From Novosphingobium beihaiense (GTDB lineage: Bacteria > Pseudomonadota > Alphaproteobacteria > Sphingomonadales > Sphingomonadaceae): a stretch of DNA of 64,000 nt. The stretch lies in NCBI RefSeq assembly GCF_022832375.1, contig NZ_JALHLG010000020.1:19228-83227 (forward strand), given 5' to 3'. The notes under the pieces are model-generated. The model worked only from the letters and a program-made list of their open reading frames with translations, did not search any database and was not told the origin of the DNA. Positions 16,687 through 25,289 of this stretch are shown here, one piece after another (position 1 is the first letter of the stretch; every line of letters begins with the position of its first letter). The position numbers and the translations under genes are program-made.

Positions 16687-17229
16687 TCAGCCGCCGGGAA
16701 GGTTAGCGGCGGTGTAGCACTCGATCAGGTAGGCAAGGGGGCGCCCGTCGGGCAGCACCAGCATGGCGCGGTGGGTGGAGATCGTATCGGCAGGGCAGTT
16801 TTCGGCCCGGCCGCGAACGGTCTCCAGCGGCTGGCGGCGAAAGTTCAGCGGCGCCACGACTTTGCCGAACGGTGTGTCGCTGTTGCGCAGCGCCGCGTTC
16901 ATTTCCGGCGTGAGCCGGGAAGGCACGTACCAGTTCCAGGCTACCGACAGCACGGTTTGTCCGCAGGCGAGCCGCACGTTGCGCATGGCGAACGTCTCGC
17001 CTCGTTTCAACCGAAGCCGGCCGCGCACGGACTTCGGCGGATCGTTGCTGGCCGCGCTGATGCTGTGTGCCGTGATCCGGGCGGGATCGGCGATGTCATG
17101 CGCGGCGCACCATTCCTCCAGTGCCAGTGTCGCACTGTCATGGCGGCGCAGCGCGGCTTCAAAGTCTTCCAGGGTGGGGGGGGAGGCGGATGATGCGGTC
17201 ACGGCGGCAGCAGCGGCGATCAGCGGCAT
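16687..17229 (-). CDS. Exported protein with chorismate lyase (UbiC)-like fold
   Basis: This 180-residue protein starts with a short Ala-rich signal peptide (residues 1-16). The rest has the order of elements of UbiC/UTRA-like proteins: ETFAMRNVRLACGQTVLSVA, then WNWYVPSRLTPEMNAALRNS, DTPFGKVVAPLNFRRQPLET, and a closing HRAMLVLPDGRPLAYLIECY. The resemblance is by motif order and is an inference. A GGGGGA site supports the start at 17229, which lies just past the stop of the upstream CinA-type gene. An exported UbiC would be unusual, since chorismate is cytoplasmic, so ligand binding rather than lyase activity is possible. Confidence 0.6.
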   Translation of the reverse strand: MPLIAAAAAVTASSASPPTLEDFEAALRRHDSATLALEEWCAAHDIADPARITAHSISAASNDPPKSVRGRLRLKRGETFAMRNVRLACGQTVLSVAWNWYVPSRLTPEMNAALRNSDTPFGKVVAPLNFRRQPLETVRGRAENCPADTISTHRAMLVLPDGRPLAYLIECYTAANLPGG

Positions 17230-17233
17230 CAAG

Positions 17234-17995
17234 TCAGATTCCCCCCGCAACGGGCGGCTTGCCGAGCGCGTTCAGCCCCTGCACCAGTGCACGGGTGCAG
17301 GAGGCCAGATCCTTGGCATTGACCGAGCGGATCACGAAGTTCGCGCCGGTCTTGCCTTCGGCCCAGAACGGGTAGGAGCCGATCTGGCAGGTCTCGTGGG
17401 TCTTTTCCGTCTCGCGCAGCAAGTCCGCCACTTCGCTCTCGCCGACCCAGCACCCGACCGTTTCGGACAGCAGCGGAGCGCCGCCATCAAGCTTGCCGGA
17501 CAGGGCATCGAGCATCCCGGCCGTGATGCTGGGCACGCCGGCCATGATGAACACGTTGCCGCAGCGGATGCCCGGCGCGCCGGTGTAGCGGTTGGGGATC
17601 AGGCTGGCGCCGTCTGGCGTGCGGGCCATGCGCAGGCGCGCTTCGGTAAGGCCGCCGCGCGTCTCGTAATAGCCTTCGAGGATCGTGCGGGCCTCTGGGT
17701 GGACGATCACGGCCACGCCCAGCGCCTCGGCAATGGCATCGACGGTGATGTCGTCATGCGTGGGGCCGATGCCGCCAGTGGTGAAGAGATAGTCGTTGCG
17801 TGCGCGCAGCGTGTTCACCGCCTCGACGATTGCCGCCGTGTCGTCCGCCACCACACGGACTTCCTTGAGGCGGATGCCCTGAACCTGCAGCCATGAGGCG
17901 ACCTGGGCGATATTCTTGTCATGCGTGCGGCCGGACAGGATCTCGTCTCCGATCACGACGAGGGCGGCGGTGTAGATTCGCGAGGGGCTGGCCAT
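17234..17995 (-). CDS. CinA-type molybdopterin-binding domain protein
   Basis: This 253-residue protein consists of a MoaB/MogA/CinA N-terminal domain: IGDEILSGRTHDKNIAQVAS, VRVVADDTAAIVEAVNTLRA, FTTGGIGPTHDDITVDAIAE and the end of the domain at PNRYTGAPGIRCGNVFIMAG. Full-length CinA (about 410 residues) has a C-terminal NMN amidohydrolase domain, absent here, so this is the stand-alone form common in alphaproteobacteria. A pyrophosphatase role on ADP-ribose or related compounds is known for CinA relatives; none is proven for this form. Confidence 0.9.
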   Translation of the reverse strand: MASPSRIYTAALVVIGDEILSGRTHDKNIAQVASWLQVQGIRLKEVRVVADDTAAIVEAVNTLRARNDYLFTTGGIGPTHDDITVDAIAEALGVAVIVHPEARTILEGYYETRGGLTEARLRMARTPDGASLIPNRYTGAPGIRCGNVFIMAGVPSITAGMLDALSGKLDGGAPLLSETVGCWVGESEVADLLRETEKTHETCQIGSYPFWAEGKTGANFVIRSVNAKDLASCTRALVQGLNALGKPPVAGGI

Positions 17996-18081
17996 GGCGA
18001 ATGGCTAGTCCAAATGTTCCGCCGGGGCCAGAGAGCGTTTGCGCTCACTTGGTCCTGACGGCCATCGGGAAGCAGCCGGAC

Positions 18082-18200
18082 AAAAAGAAAGGGCCGGTCC
18101 GGAGACCAGCCCTATGGAAGTTTTGGGAGAGGATGCCTGAAAGGCCTGATCCTTATGCTTCGCGGCACATTATGTTGCAAATGCGAAAAGGTTTAGCATG
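18082..18200 (-). ncRNA. Candidate small RNA, tandem copy 2
   Basis: On the minus strand this segment runs from just below an inverted repeat at 18201-18217 (GTTGCA-TATCT-TGCAAC, plus-strand reading) to an intrinsic terminator. The terminator is AGGGCTGGTC-TCCG-GACCGGCCCT (18113-18090) followed by TTCTTTTT. In between are a TTTTCGCATTTGC block, a small GCC-TTTCA-GGC hairpin (18145-18135) and an unpaired CCTCTCCC (18132-18125), complementary to a Shine-Dalgarno-like GGGAGAGG. No reading frame is conserved between the two copies. A transcript of about 100-115 nt is predicted. Confidence 0.55.
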
Positions 18201-18217
18201 GTTGCATATCTTGCAAC
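18201..18217. promoter_or_regulatory. GTTGCA-N5-TGCAAC inverted repeat upstream of sRNA copy 2
   Basis: A perfect 6-5-6 inverted repeat. The same element lies at the same distance (68 bases) from the CCTCTCCC motif in the other copy. On the minus strand it contains TTGCAA, which could act as a -35 element, so it may be a promoter or an operator. Confidence 0.45.
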
Positions 18218-18263
18218 TTGATCAGGAGGGCTATGAAGCCTGGGAAAGTGGCTGAAACCGGCC

Positions 18264-18382
18264 AAAAAAAAGGGCCGGTCCGAAGACCAGCCCTAAGAAA
18301 GTTTTTGGGAGAGGATGCCTGAAAGGCCCGTCCTGTATGAGCCGCGCATCCGATTCCCGCAAATGCGAAAACCTTGCCTGGT
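18264..18382 (-). ncRNA. Candidate small RNA, tandem copy 1
   Basis: First copy downstream of rimO on the minus strand. It has the same layout as the copy at 18082-18200: inverted repeat (18383-18399), TTTTCGCATTTGC, GCC-TTTCA-GGC hairpin, CCTCTCCC (18314-18307), then the terminator AGGGCTGGTC-TTCG-GACCGGCCCT (18294-18271) with eight T. The middle part (about 18325-18355) is diverged between copies, while hairpins, CCTCTCCC and the UUCG/UCCG-capped terminator are kept. That pattern of conservation is what a functional RNA pair would show. Confidence 0.55.
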
Positions 18383-18399
18383 GTTGCATAACTTGCAAC
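18383..18399. promoter_or_regulatory. GTTGCA-N5-TGCAAC inverted repeat upstream of sRNA copy 1
   Basis: Perfect inverted repeat with a different 5-base centre (TAACT) from the other copy (TATCT), so the arms are conserved while the centre is free. It lies 27 bases before the rimO stop in plus coordinates, hence downstream of rimO in transcription. Confidence 0.45.
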
Positions 18400-18425
18400 T
18401 ATGATATCGTCGTTTCGATGGTGCG

Positions 18426-19808
18426 CTACTGCGCGGCGGCTACGCCAAACAAGTCGTGCTCGTCCGCATCTTCGATAAAAACGTCAATGATATCACCAAC
18501 TTGAAGATTTCTTGCGGCGTTGCGCAGGAAGACGTTGCCATCGATCTCGGGGGCATCGGCTTGCGAGCGGCCAGTTGCACCAATGTCGCCATCCTCGTCC
18601 GCTTCGCCCACTTCGTCGATGATGACGGGCAGGGTGCGGCCGACTTTCGCGGCGAGTTTGGCGGCGCTGATCGCGGCGGTCTTTTCCATGATTCGCGCGT
18701 AGCGCTCTTCCTTGACCGCTTCGGGCACGGCGCCCGGCAGGTCATTGGCGGCAGCGCCTTCGACGGGTTCGAAGCGGAACGCGCCCACGCGATCGAGCTG
18801 GGCTTCGTCGAGCCAGTCGAGCAGGTACTGGAAATCCGCCTCGGTTTCTCCGGGAAAGCCCACCACGAAGCTGGAGCGGATGGCGATGTCCGGGCAGATG
18901 CTGCGCCAGGAACGCAGCCGTTCGAGCACTTTGGCCTCATTGGCCGGGCGCTTCATCGCCTTGAGCACGGACGGGGCCGCGTGCTGGAAGGGAATGTCGA
19001 GGTAAGGCGTCAGCAGCCCTTCGGCCATGAGCGGGATCACCGCATCGACATGCGGATAAGGATAGACGTAGTGCAGCCGCACCCAGGGGCTGCGCCCTTG
19101 CGCGTCGGTCAACTGGCCGAGTTCGCGGGCGAGATCGGTCATGTGAGTGCGGACCGGATGGTCCTTCCACATCCGCTCCTCATGCCGCACGTCGACGCCA
19201 TAGGCCGAAGTGTCCTGGCTGATGACGAGCAGTTCGCGGGTTCCGGCCTGCACCAGCTTTTCCGCCTCGCGCAGCACGGCATCGATCCGGCGGCTGGCGA
19301 GTTTGCCGCGAAGCGCGGGAATGATGCAGAACGCGCAAGCGTGGTTGCAGCCCTCCGAAATCTTCAGATAGCTGTAGTGGCGCGGGGTGAGTTTTACGCC
19401 TGCCTCGTCATAGGCCTGCGGGATCAGGTCCACATAGGGCGAAAGCTCGGGCGGGGCGGCATCGTGCACGGCCTCGACCACGGATTCGTACTGGTGCGCG
19501 CCAGTGATGGCGAGCACATCCGGGAAGCGGGCGCGGATCGCATCGGCTTCGTTGCCCATGCAGCCGGTGACGATGACGCGGCCGTTCTCGGCCATCGCTT
19601 CGCCAATCGCGGCAAGGCTTTCCTCCTTGGCGGAATCGAGGAAGCCGCATGTGTTGACGAGCACGACATCGGCCCCGGAATAGTCCGGGCTCATGCTGTA
19701 TCCGTCCGCGCGCAGGCGGGTGAGGATGCGTTCGGAATCGACAAGCGCCTTGGGGCAGCCGAGGCTGACCATGCCGACTTTGGGCGGAGAGGGAATTTCT
19801 GTGGTCAT
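18426..19808 (-). CDS. rimO: Ribosomal protein S12 methylthiotransferase RimO
   Basis: This 460-residue radical-SAM enzyme adds a methylthio group to the Asp of ribosomal protein S12. The N-terminal UPF0004 domain opens [20 protein letters not shown], with cysteines for the second cluster in [14 protein letters not shown] and VTGCMGN. The radical-SAM cluster is in [12 protein letters not shown] (CxxxCxxC). A TRAM domain ends the protein. Full length compared with the family. It is followed in transcription by the two candidate small RNA genes. Confidence 0.96.
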   Translation of the reverse strand: MTTEIPSPPKVGMVSLGCPKALVDSERILTRLRADGYSMSPDYSGADVVLVNTCGFLDSAKEESLAAIGEAMAENGRVIVTGCMGNEADAIRARFPDVLAITGAHQYESVVEAVHDAAPPELSPYVDLIPQAYDEAGVKLTPRHYSYLKISEGCNHACAFCIIPALRGKLASRRIDAVLREAEKLVQAGTRELLVISQDTSAYGVDVRHEERMWKDHPVRTHMTDLARELGQLTDAQGRSPWVRLHYVYPYPHVDAVIPLMAEGLLTPYLDIPFQHAAPSVLKAMKRPANEAKVLERLRSWRSICPDIAIRSSFVVGFPGETEADFQYLLDWLDEAQLDRVGAFRFEPVEGAAANDLPGAVPEAVKEERYARIMEKTAAISAAKLAAKVGRTLPVIIDEVGEADEDGDIGATGRSQADAPEIDGNVFLRNAARNLQVGDIIDVFIEDADEHDLFGVAAAQ

Positions 19809-20112
19809 GGGATGGCGCGCCCGATACGCTGAAAGGGCCCCAGAGTCACGAAAAACGCGAAGAGTGCCCGAGTATCATGGAAATCACGATCACGAAAGGC
19901 ATGCGCGACGATGAAATTGAGGCGCGGCGCAAACGGCCTGCGCTTACTCTCATGTTCCGGTTCCGGGCGGGCTGGAAACGGCCCTGCCGGTCCTTCGGGG
20001 CGTGCTGGCCGAATTCGCTTGCCGCTGGATCGATGCACAGGCAGGGCATGTTGAGCGTCTATCCTGGCCAGTTCCAGTTCAGCGAGAGAAACTCTATGAA
20101 AAATAAGGAAGA
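19809..20112. other. Intergenic region rimO / DUF1761 gene
   Basis: A 304-base gap that must hold the rimO promoter on the minus strand and the promoter of the DUF1761 gene on the plus strand. An 84-codon open frame (19877-20131, plus) runs through it, but its Arg/Lys/Pro-rich product resembles nothing and it overruns the next start. The segment 20087-20110 before the DUF1761 start is AT-rich and ends with AAGGA. No tRNA, riboswitch or repeat was seen. Confidence 0.5.
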
Positions 20113-20511
20113 ATGCAGATGGGTCCGGTGAACTGGCTGGGGGTGTTTCTGGCTGCGGCGCTGGCCGTGGCGATCGGGCTGGTCTGGAACGGGCCGCTGT
20201 TCCGCACCGGGCGGCAACTGCTGCCGGGCAATGCGGAGAGCGGCGGCAACTATGGACTGGTTGCCTTCGTGTTTCTGGTGAGTTCGGTCATGCTGGGGCA
20301 CAACTTCGCCCGCATCGGCGCGGAGACTCTGTCGGCGAAGCCCTGGCTCTATTTCATGCAGACGGGCGGGATCGCGATTGCCTTTGTCATTCCCGCCGTC
20401 TGGCTCACGCATCTGCGTGATCGCGCGGAGCCGATGCGCCGCGTGGTGGACTGCCTGTTCTGGCTGGTCGCTTATCTGGCCATGGGGCTGGTCTACTGGG
20501 CGCTAGGCTGA
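20113..20511 (+). CDS. DUF1761 family membrane protein
   Basis: This 132-residue protein has four hydrophobic segments: LGVFLAAALAVAIGLVW, a middle pair around YGLVAFVFLVSSVMLGHNFA and GGIAIAFVIPAVWLTH, and a C-terminal CLFWLVAYLAMGLVYW. The WNGPLF in the first loop fits DUF1761. The function is unknown. AAGGA lies ahead of the ATG at 20113 (another ATG is at 20119). It overlaps the convergent ion-channel gene by 9 bases. Confidence 0.72.
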   Translation: MQMGPVNWLGVFLAAALAVAIGLVWNGPLFRTGRQLLPGNAESGGNYGLVAFVFLVSSVMLGHNFARIGAETLSAKPWLYFMQTGGIAIAFVIPAVWLTHLRDRAEPMRRVVDCLFWLVAYLAMGLVYWALG

Positions 20512-21537
20512 CGGCGGCGTGGCGGTGATCTCCACGATCACGTCGCCCGCTTCCAGCACATGGGCTTCGGGTTCCCAGAAGCCGATGGCGCGCTCTCCCC
20601 GATAGATCCGCAGGCCCTTGCCGCTGCTGATACGCTCCAGCGGCTGGCCGATTTCGTCTGCCGTTACAGCGCGTTCGACGAGCTGGACCCGCCCGTTCAC
20701 GGAGGCGAGGTCGGACAAATAGTCCGAAATGTGCCGTCCTTCCGCCGATCCGGCGAGCAGCAGCCCGGTGAAACGGACCGGGTTGATCACATTGTTGGCG
20801 CCGGCTTGCCGCGCGAGAAGTTCGTTATCGTCCGCACGCACGACGGCGGTGATCGGCACGTGCGGCGCGACATGGCGGGCGGTGAGGATAATCAGGATCG
20901 TCGTATCGTCGCGCCCGGCCGAAACGAGGATCGACTGGGCGCGGCTGATACGCACGGCTTCCAGCGTATCGTCGCGCGTGGCATCGCCTTCCATCACGTT
21001 GCAGCCCGCCTGCTCGGCCATGGCCAGCCGTTGCGGGCTGGGGTCGATGACGACGATGCCGGCGGGATCGGTACCGCGCGCGATCAGTTCGGCCACCGCT
21101 TCCGAACCGCTGACGCCATAGCCCAGCACGACCACATGGCCCGCCAGGCGCTCCTGGATGCGCTTCATGCGCCATGTCTCCCAACTGTGCTTGATGATGA
21201 AGTTATAGGCGGTGCCCACGAAGATGTAGATCACCGCCAGCCGGATCGGAGTGACGATCACCGCCTCGATCAGGCGTGACTTGTCGCTGACCGGAGCGAT
21301 ATCGCCGAAGCCGGTCGTGGTGATCGAGATCATGGTGAAATAGACGACGTCGAGAAAGCTGATGACGCCGTCGTGCGCGTCCTTCAGCCCGTCACGGTCG
21401 ATCCAGTGGACCATGACGACAATGAACACCAGCGCCAGCGCGCCGCCCAGCCGCAAGGCCACGTCCGCCCAGACCGGCACCGAGAGGGCCCGGCGCAAGG
21501 GCTTGAACAGGGCAGGCGTGATCCGCTTCTTCGCCAT
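20503..21537 (-). CDS. Potassium channel with RCK (TrkA-N/TrkA-C) domains
   Basis: This 344-residue protein has two membrane helices around a pore with the filter TTTGFGD (residues 73-79), a form close to the canonical TVGYG/TTGFGD of 2-TM K+ channels. From about residue 112 follows a TrkA-N domain (HVVVLGYGVSGSEAVAELIA, VVIDPSPQRLAMAEQAGCNV, GDATRDDTLEAVRI) and then a TrkA-C domain up to the end. The RCK ring gates the pore in response to Ca2+, nucleotides or pH. It sits in the inner membrane. The 10-base gap to the downstream-coded LysM protein gene suggests they may share a transcript. Confidence 0.92.
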   Translation of the reverse strand: MAKKRITPALFKPLRRALSVPVWADVALRLGGALALVFIVVMVHWIDRDGLKDAHDGVISFLDVVYFTMISITTTGFGDIAPVSDKSRLIEAVIVTPIRLAVIYIFVGTAYNFIIKHSWETWRMKRIQERLAGHVVVLGYGVSGSEAVAELIARGTDPAGIVVIDPSPQRLAMAEQAGCNVMEGDATRDDTLEAVRISRAQSILVSAGRDDTTILIILTARHVAPHVPITAVVRADDNELLARQAGANNVINPVRFTGLLLAGSAEGRHISDYLSDLASVNGRVQLVERAVTADEIGQPLERISSGKGLRIYRGERAIGFWEPEAHVLEAGDVIVEITATPPSA

Positions 21538-21546
21538 AAGCCCGCC

Positions 21547-22812
21547 TTAGGGCGTCTTGGGCAACTCTTCCAGCGGATCGACGGGTTTGCCGTCCTGGCG
21601 CACTTCGAAGTGCAGTTCGCTCCCCTTGGCAAGGCCGGTGCTGCCGACAAGGCCGATGCGCTCGCCCGCGGCGACTTTGGCGCCTTCCTTCACGGTAATG
21701 CGGCTGAGGAAGCCATAGGCGGTGTACCAGCCGTTGCCATGATCGATGACGACGAGGTTGCCGAACTGGTCCTTTTCCTTGCCCGCGAACTTGACCGTCC
21801 CGGCCGCCGCCGCACGCACCATGGTACCTTTCGCGGCTTTGATATCCAGCCCGTCATGATAATTGCTGCCCGTGGCATAGCCGCGCCGGATCGGGCCGCT
21901 GACCGGCCAGCCGAAACGCGCGGTCTTGGCTGGTGCGGGAGCAGAAGGCGGGGCTGCGGCAGGAGTTTCCGGCACCGGAACCGGATCCAGCTTGGAAACG
22001 CCGGTCTGCGGCGGATTGAGCAGGGTCGGGATCAGCAGATTCTCACCCGTCTTGAGCGGGGCTGCGGGATCGAGGTTGTTGGCTGTCGCGATCTGTTCCC
22101 ACGGTACGCCGTACTTCATCGCTAGCGAAAACCCGGTGTCGCCCGGAACGACCGCATGGTGGCGGGTGCGCGGGATATGCAGCTTCTGGCCGACCTTGAC
22201 GATGAAGGGCGGCTGCAGCCCATTGGCTTCGGCGATCAGCACGCGCGGCACTTTGGCGCGCACGGCAATGCCGCCCAGTGTCTCGCCGGGCTGGACGACA
22301 TGCGTGGTCTCTTCGGCGGGAGAAGCGGTGCCGGAGGCTGCTGGGGGCTGCCGGGCCTCGATCACGCGCGAGGCCGTGCGCACCGGTCCGGCACGCGGGA
22401 TGTCCAGCGTCTGACCGATCCTGACGATGAAGGGGGCTTCAATGCCGTTGGCGCGGGCCAGATCCGCAGGCGATACGCCGGCGCGGTTCGCGATTCCGTT
22501 CAGCGTTTCGCCAGGCTCCACAACATGCGCGGTTTCGGCTGCAGAGGAGGGCGCCGCCGGTGGCGCCTCCGCCGTGCCGCGCGGAATGGCCAGCTTCTGG
22601 CCGATCCGCACGACGAAAGGCGCTTCGAGGCCGTTGGCCTTGGCGATCGCCTCGGCCGAAACACCGGCACGATTGGCGATGCCGTTCAGCGTTTCGCCGG
22701 TTTCGACGACATGGACGCTTTCCTGATCCGGCGAAATCGCCAGTGCGGGAGCCGCAGCCCCGGCAAGGGCCGCGGCGATGGCGGCCGTGGCGAGCAGACG
22801 TATGCGCATCAT
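21547..22812 (-). CDS. NlpD-like LysM/M23 protein with degenerate active site
   Basis: This 421-residue protein has a signal peptide (1-25), four LysM peptidoglycan-binding repeats (about 33-78, 95-140, 170-215, 218-263), a Pro/Ala linker and an M23/LytM domain (310-415). The zinc residues H319, D323 and H401 are present, but the two catalytic histidines are replaced: the Y-A-H-L site reads YGFL (F368) and the HLHF site reads ELHF (E399). This is the pattern of NlpD/EnvC, which activate amidases instead of cutting peptidoglycan. It is coupled to surE by an ATGA overlap, echoing the surE-nlpD order of enterobacteria. A role in daughter-cell separation is inferred. Confidence 0.85.
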   Translation of the reverse strand: MMRIRLLATAAIAAALAGAAAPALAISPDQESVHVVETGETLNGIANRAGVSAEAIAKANGLEAPFVVRIGQKLAIPRGTAEAPPAAPSSAAETAHVVEPGETLNGIANRAGVSPADLARANGIEAPFIVRIGQTLDIPRAGPVRTASRVIEARQPPAASGTASPAEETTHVVQPGETLGGIAVRAKVPRVLIAEANGLQPPFIVKVGQKLHIPRTRHHAVVPGDTGFSLAMKYGVPWEQIATANNLDPAAPLKTGENLLIPTLLNPPQTGVSKLDPVPVPETPAAAPPSAPAPAKTARFGWPVSGPIRRGYATGSNYHDGLDIKAAKGTMVRAAAAGTVKFAGKEKDQFGNLVVIDHGNGWYTAYGFLSRITVKEGAKVAAGERIGLVGSTGLAKGSELHFEVRQDGKPVDPLEELPKTP

Positions 22813-23573
22813 GCCTGATAAACGTCCGCCAGGCGGGCCAGAGAGCCCTCATGAGTCAGGTCGATCTGTAACGGTGTCACTGAAACAAAGCCCCCCGCGA
22901 TTGCTTCAAGATCAGTATTGCTTCCCAAGGTATGTTCTATCCCGTGTAGTCCAAACCAGTAATAAGGGAAACCGCGAGGGTCCGTTGCTTCCACAACCGA
23001 GCCGCGCGCATAGTCGTGAAAGCCTTGCCGGACCACGCGCACCCCTTTGACTTCGCTGCCTGCGACCGGCGGGAAGTTCACGTTGATCAGGGTGCGCTGG
23101 GGGAAGGGGAAGTCCAGCAGCGGCTTGAGCACTTTCGCGCCCCACTGCTCCGCCGCCGAGAAATCGACCGCATTGCCGACGCCTTCCTTGGCATAGACCT
23201 GGCTGAGCGCGACGGCGCGAATACCGGCCAAGGCGCCTTCGAAGGCCGCCGAAACCGTGCCCGAATACGTCACGTCGTCGCCCAGGTTGGCGCCGCGGTT
23301 GACGCCCGAGAGGATCAGGTCCGGCGGTGCGGGCAGCAGCTTCTTCAGGGCCATCGTCACGGAATCGGTGGGCGTGCCGGACACCGAAAAGCGCCGCTCG
23401 GCATGCTGGCGCATCCGCACCGGCCGGGTCAGGGTGAGCGAGTGGCCCGCGCCGGACTGTTCCTCGCTCGGCGCGCAGATCCAGATATCGTCCGAAAGCT
23501 GCGCGGCGATCTTTTCGAGAACATAGAGGCCCGGCGCGTTGATGCCGTCGTCATTGGTGATGAGGATGCGCAT
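22809..23573 (-). CDS. surE: 5'/3'-nucleotidase SurE
   Basis: This 254-residue phosphatase opens MRILITNDDGINAPGLYVLE, with the metal-binding DD pair, and contains CAPSEEQSGAGHSLTLTRPV and LSGVNRGANLGDDVTYSGTV. SurE dephosphorylates nucleoside monophosphates and short polyphosphate and is linked to stationary-phase survival. Its stop overlaps the start of the NlpD-like gene (ATGA). serS lies 84 bases upstream in the same direction, so serS-surE-nlpD-like is a probable operon. Confidence 0.96.
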   Translation of the reverse strand: MRILITNDDGINAPGLYVLEKIAAQLSDDIWICAPSEEQSGAGHSLTLTRPVRMRQHAERRFSVSGTPTDSVTMALKKLLPAPPDLILSGVNRGANLGDDVTYSGTVSAAFEGALAGIRAVALSQVYAKEGVGNAVDFSAAEQWGAKVLKPLLDFPFPQRTLINVNFPPVAGSEVKGVRVVRQGFHDYARGSVVEATDPRGFPYYWFGLHGIEHTLGSNTDLEAIAGGFVSVTPLQIDLTHEGSLARLADVYQA

Positions 23574-23657
23574 TGAAGAGACCTCGTTAATTCCCGTTAA
23601 CCGCTCGACCCGTTCCTGCCGAAGGGCGCGAGCGCTGAGCCGCCGGTGTGCGGGGTG

Positions 23658-24938
23658 TTATGCCAGCGGTTCCAGCTTTTCGATCCCGCCCATCCACGGC
23701 TTGAGCGCTTCGGGGACGAGAACCGAGCCGTCTTCCTGCTGGTAGTTTTCCAGCACCGCCACCAGCGTGCGGCCGACCGCGAGGCCCGAGCCGTTGAGGG
23801 TGTGGACGAACTCGGTCTTCTTGCTGCCTTCGGGCTTGAAGCGCGCGTTCATGCGGCGGGCCTGGAAATCGCCGCAGTTGGAGATCGAGCTGATCTCGCG
23901 GTAGGCGCTCTGCCCGGGCAGCCAGACTTCAAGGTCGAACGTCTTGCGCGCGGTGGCGCCCATGTCGCCCGCGCAGAGCAGAACCTTGCGGTAGGGCAGC
24001 TCCAGCGCTTGCAGGATCGATTCCGCCGCCTTGACCATGCGCTCGTGCTCGGCCTCGCTCTCTTCCGGTTTGCACACGGTGACGAGTTCGACCTTTTCGA
24101 ACTGGTGCTGGCGGATGAACCCGCGCGTGTCGCGTCCCGCCGCGCCCGCTTCGGAGCGGAAGCACGGGGTCAGCGCGGTCATGCGCAGAGGCAGAGCGGC
24201 GGGTTCGAGGATCTGCTCGCGCACCGCATTGGTCAGGCTGACTTCGGCGGTGGGGATCAACCAGCGCCCGTCGGTGGTCTGGAACAGGTCTTCGGCGAAC
24301 TTGGGAAGCTGGCCGGTGCCGAACACCGCGTCGTCCTTCACGAGGAGCGGCACAGCGCATTCCATGTGGCCGTTGGTGGCCGTCTGCGTGTCGAGCATGA
24401 ACTGCGCCAGCGCCCGGTGCAGGCGCGCCATCTGGCCTTTCAGAAAGGTGAAACGCGCGCCCGAAAGCAGCGCGCCGGTCTCGAAATCGAGGCCAAGCGC
24501 CGGGCCGATGTCGGCATGTTCCTTCGGCGTGAAGGCGAAGGTGCGCGGCGTGCCCCATTGGCTGACTTCGAGGTTCTCGCTCTCGTCCTCGCCATCGGGC
24601 ACTTCGTCGACCGGGATGTTCGGCAGGCGGGCGAGTTCGTCCTGCAGCCTTGCCGAAAGTTCCTTTTCCTCGGCTTCGAGCGCGGGCAGCGTGTCCTTGA
24701 GCTGCGCGACTTCGGCCTTGAGCGCCTCGGCGGTGTCCGTGTCGCCCTGGCCCATGGCCTTGCCGATCGCCTTGGAGGCCTCGTTGCGGCGGTTCTGGCC
24801 TTCCTGCATGCGCGTGGCGGCCGAACGGCGCTGTTCGTCGAGCGCAAGGATGGTTTCGGCGACGGGTTCTACCCCGCGGCGGGCGAGCCCGGCGTCGAAA
24901 GCGGCCGGGTTTTCGCGGATCAGGCGGATATCATGCAT
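23658..24938 (-). CDS. serS: Seryl-tRNA synthetase
   Basis: This 426-residue class II synthetase starts [20 protein letters not shown]. The N-terminal tRNA-binding coiled coil spans about 28-105. Motif 2 reads [20 protein letters not shown] and motif 3 ends in [18 protein letters not shown]. It charges tRNA-Ser and tRNA-Sec with serine. Length and order are standard. It leads the run serS-surE-nlpD-like. Confidence 0.97.
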   Translation of the reverse strand: MHDIRLIRENPAAFDAGLARRGVEPVAETILALDEQRRSAATRMQEGQNRRNEASKAIGKAMGQGDTDTAEALKAEVAQLKDTLPALEAEEKELSARLQDELARLPNIPVDEVPDGEDESENLEVSQWGTPRTFAFTPKEHADIGPALGLDFETGALLSGARFTFLKGQMARLHRALAQFMLDTQTATNGHMECAVPLLVKDDAVFGTGQLPKFAEDLFQTTDGRWLIPTAEVSLTNAVREQILEPAALPLRMTALTPCFRSEAGAAGRDTRGFIRQHQFEKVELVTVCKPEESEAEHERMVKAAESILQALELPYRKVLLCAGDMGATARKTFDLEVWLPGQSAYREISSISNCGDFQARRMNARFKPEGSKKTEFVHTLNGSGLAVGRTLVAVLENYQQEDGSVLVPEALKPWMGGIEKLEPLA

Positions 24939-25004
24939 GGCGCGGGGCTATGCCGTGCCAGCAGGCCCCGCGCAAGCCGCAGATGATTCGAAAGCCATCA
25001 CCCG

Positions 25005-25196
25005 TCACTTCATGGGACAGGTTCTGATTCCCAGAATGCTGTAAAGCGGGCAAGTGCGCAGCAGGCCGGTGGCCAACGGAATAATGCCGATCAGGCCCCA
25101 CATCGTCTTGGGCCCCACGAAGACCAGCGCCAGAAGCACGATCCCCAGAATGATCCGAAGCAGGCGGTCGATCCCGCCGACATTGACTTTGAACAT
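25005..25196 (-). CDS. DUF2892 (YgaP-type) small membrane protein
   Basis: This 63-residue protein starts MFKVNVGGIDRLLRIILGIV, has two membrane segments (about 13-30 and 33-50) and ends CPLYSILGIRTCPMK, the typical DUF2892 tail with two cysteines. In YgaP the domain is attached to a rhodanese; here it stands alone. Function unknown. It is the last backbone gene before the island boundary. Confidence 0.85.
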   Translation of the reverse strand: MFKVNVGGIDRLLRIILGIVLLALVFVGPKTMWGLIGIIPLATGLLRTCPLYSILGIRTCPMK

Positions 25197-25289
25197 ATCC
25201 AATCTCCCCAGAGGCGATTGGGCGGCAATATAGCGGGGCCGGCAGCATCGTGCATTGACTGCCGTCAAGACAGAGAGAACCGGCGATGT

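Noticed and set aside
19877..20131. 84-codon plus-strand frame in the rimO/DUF1761 gap
   Set aside because: No ribosome site of note, unusual composition, and it overruns the DUF1761 start.
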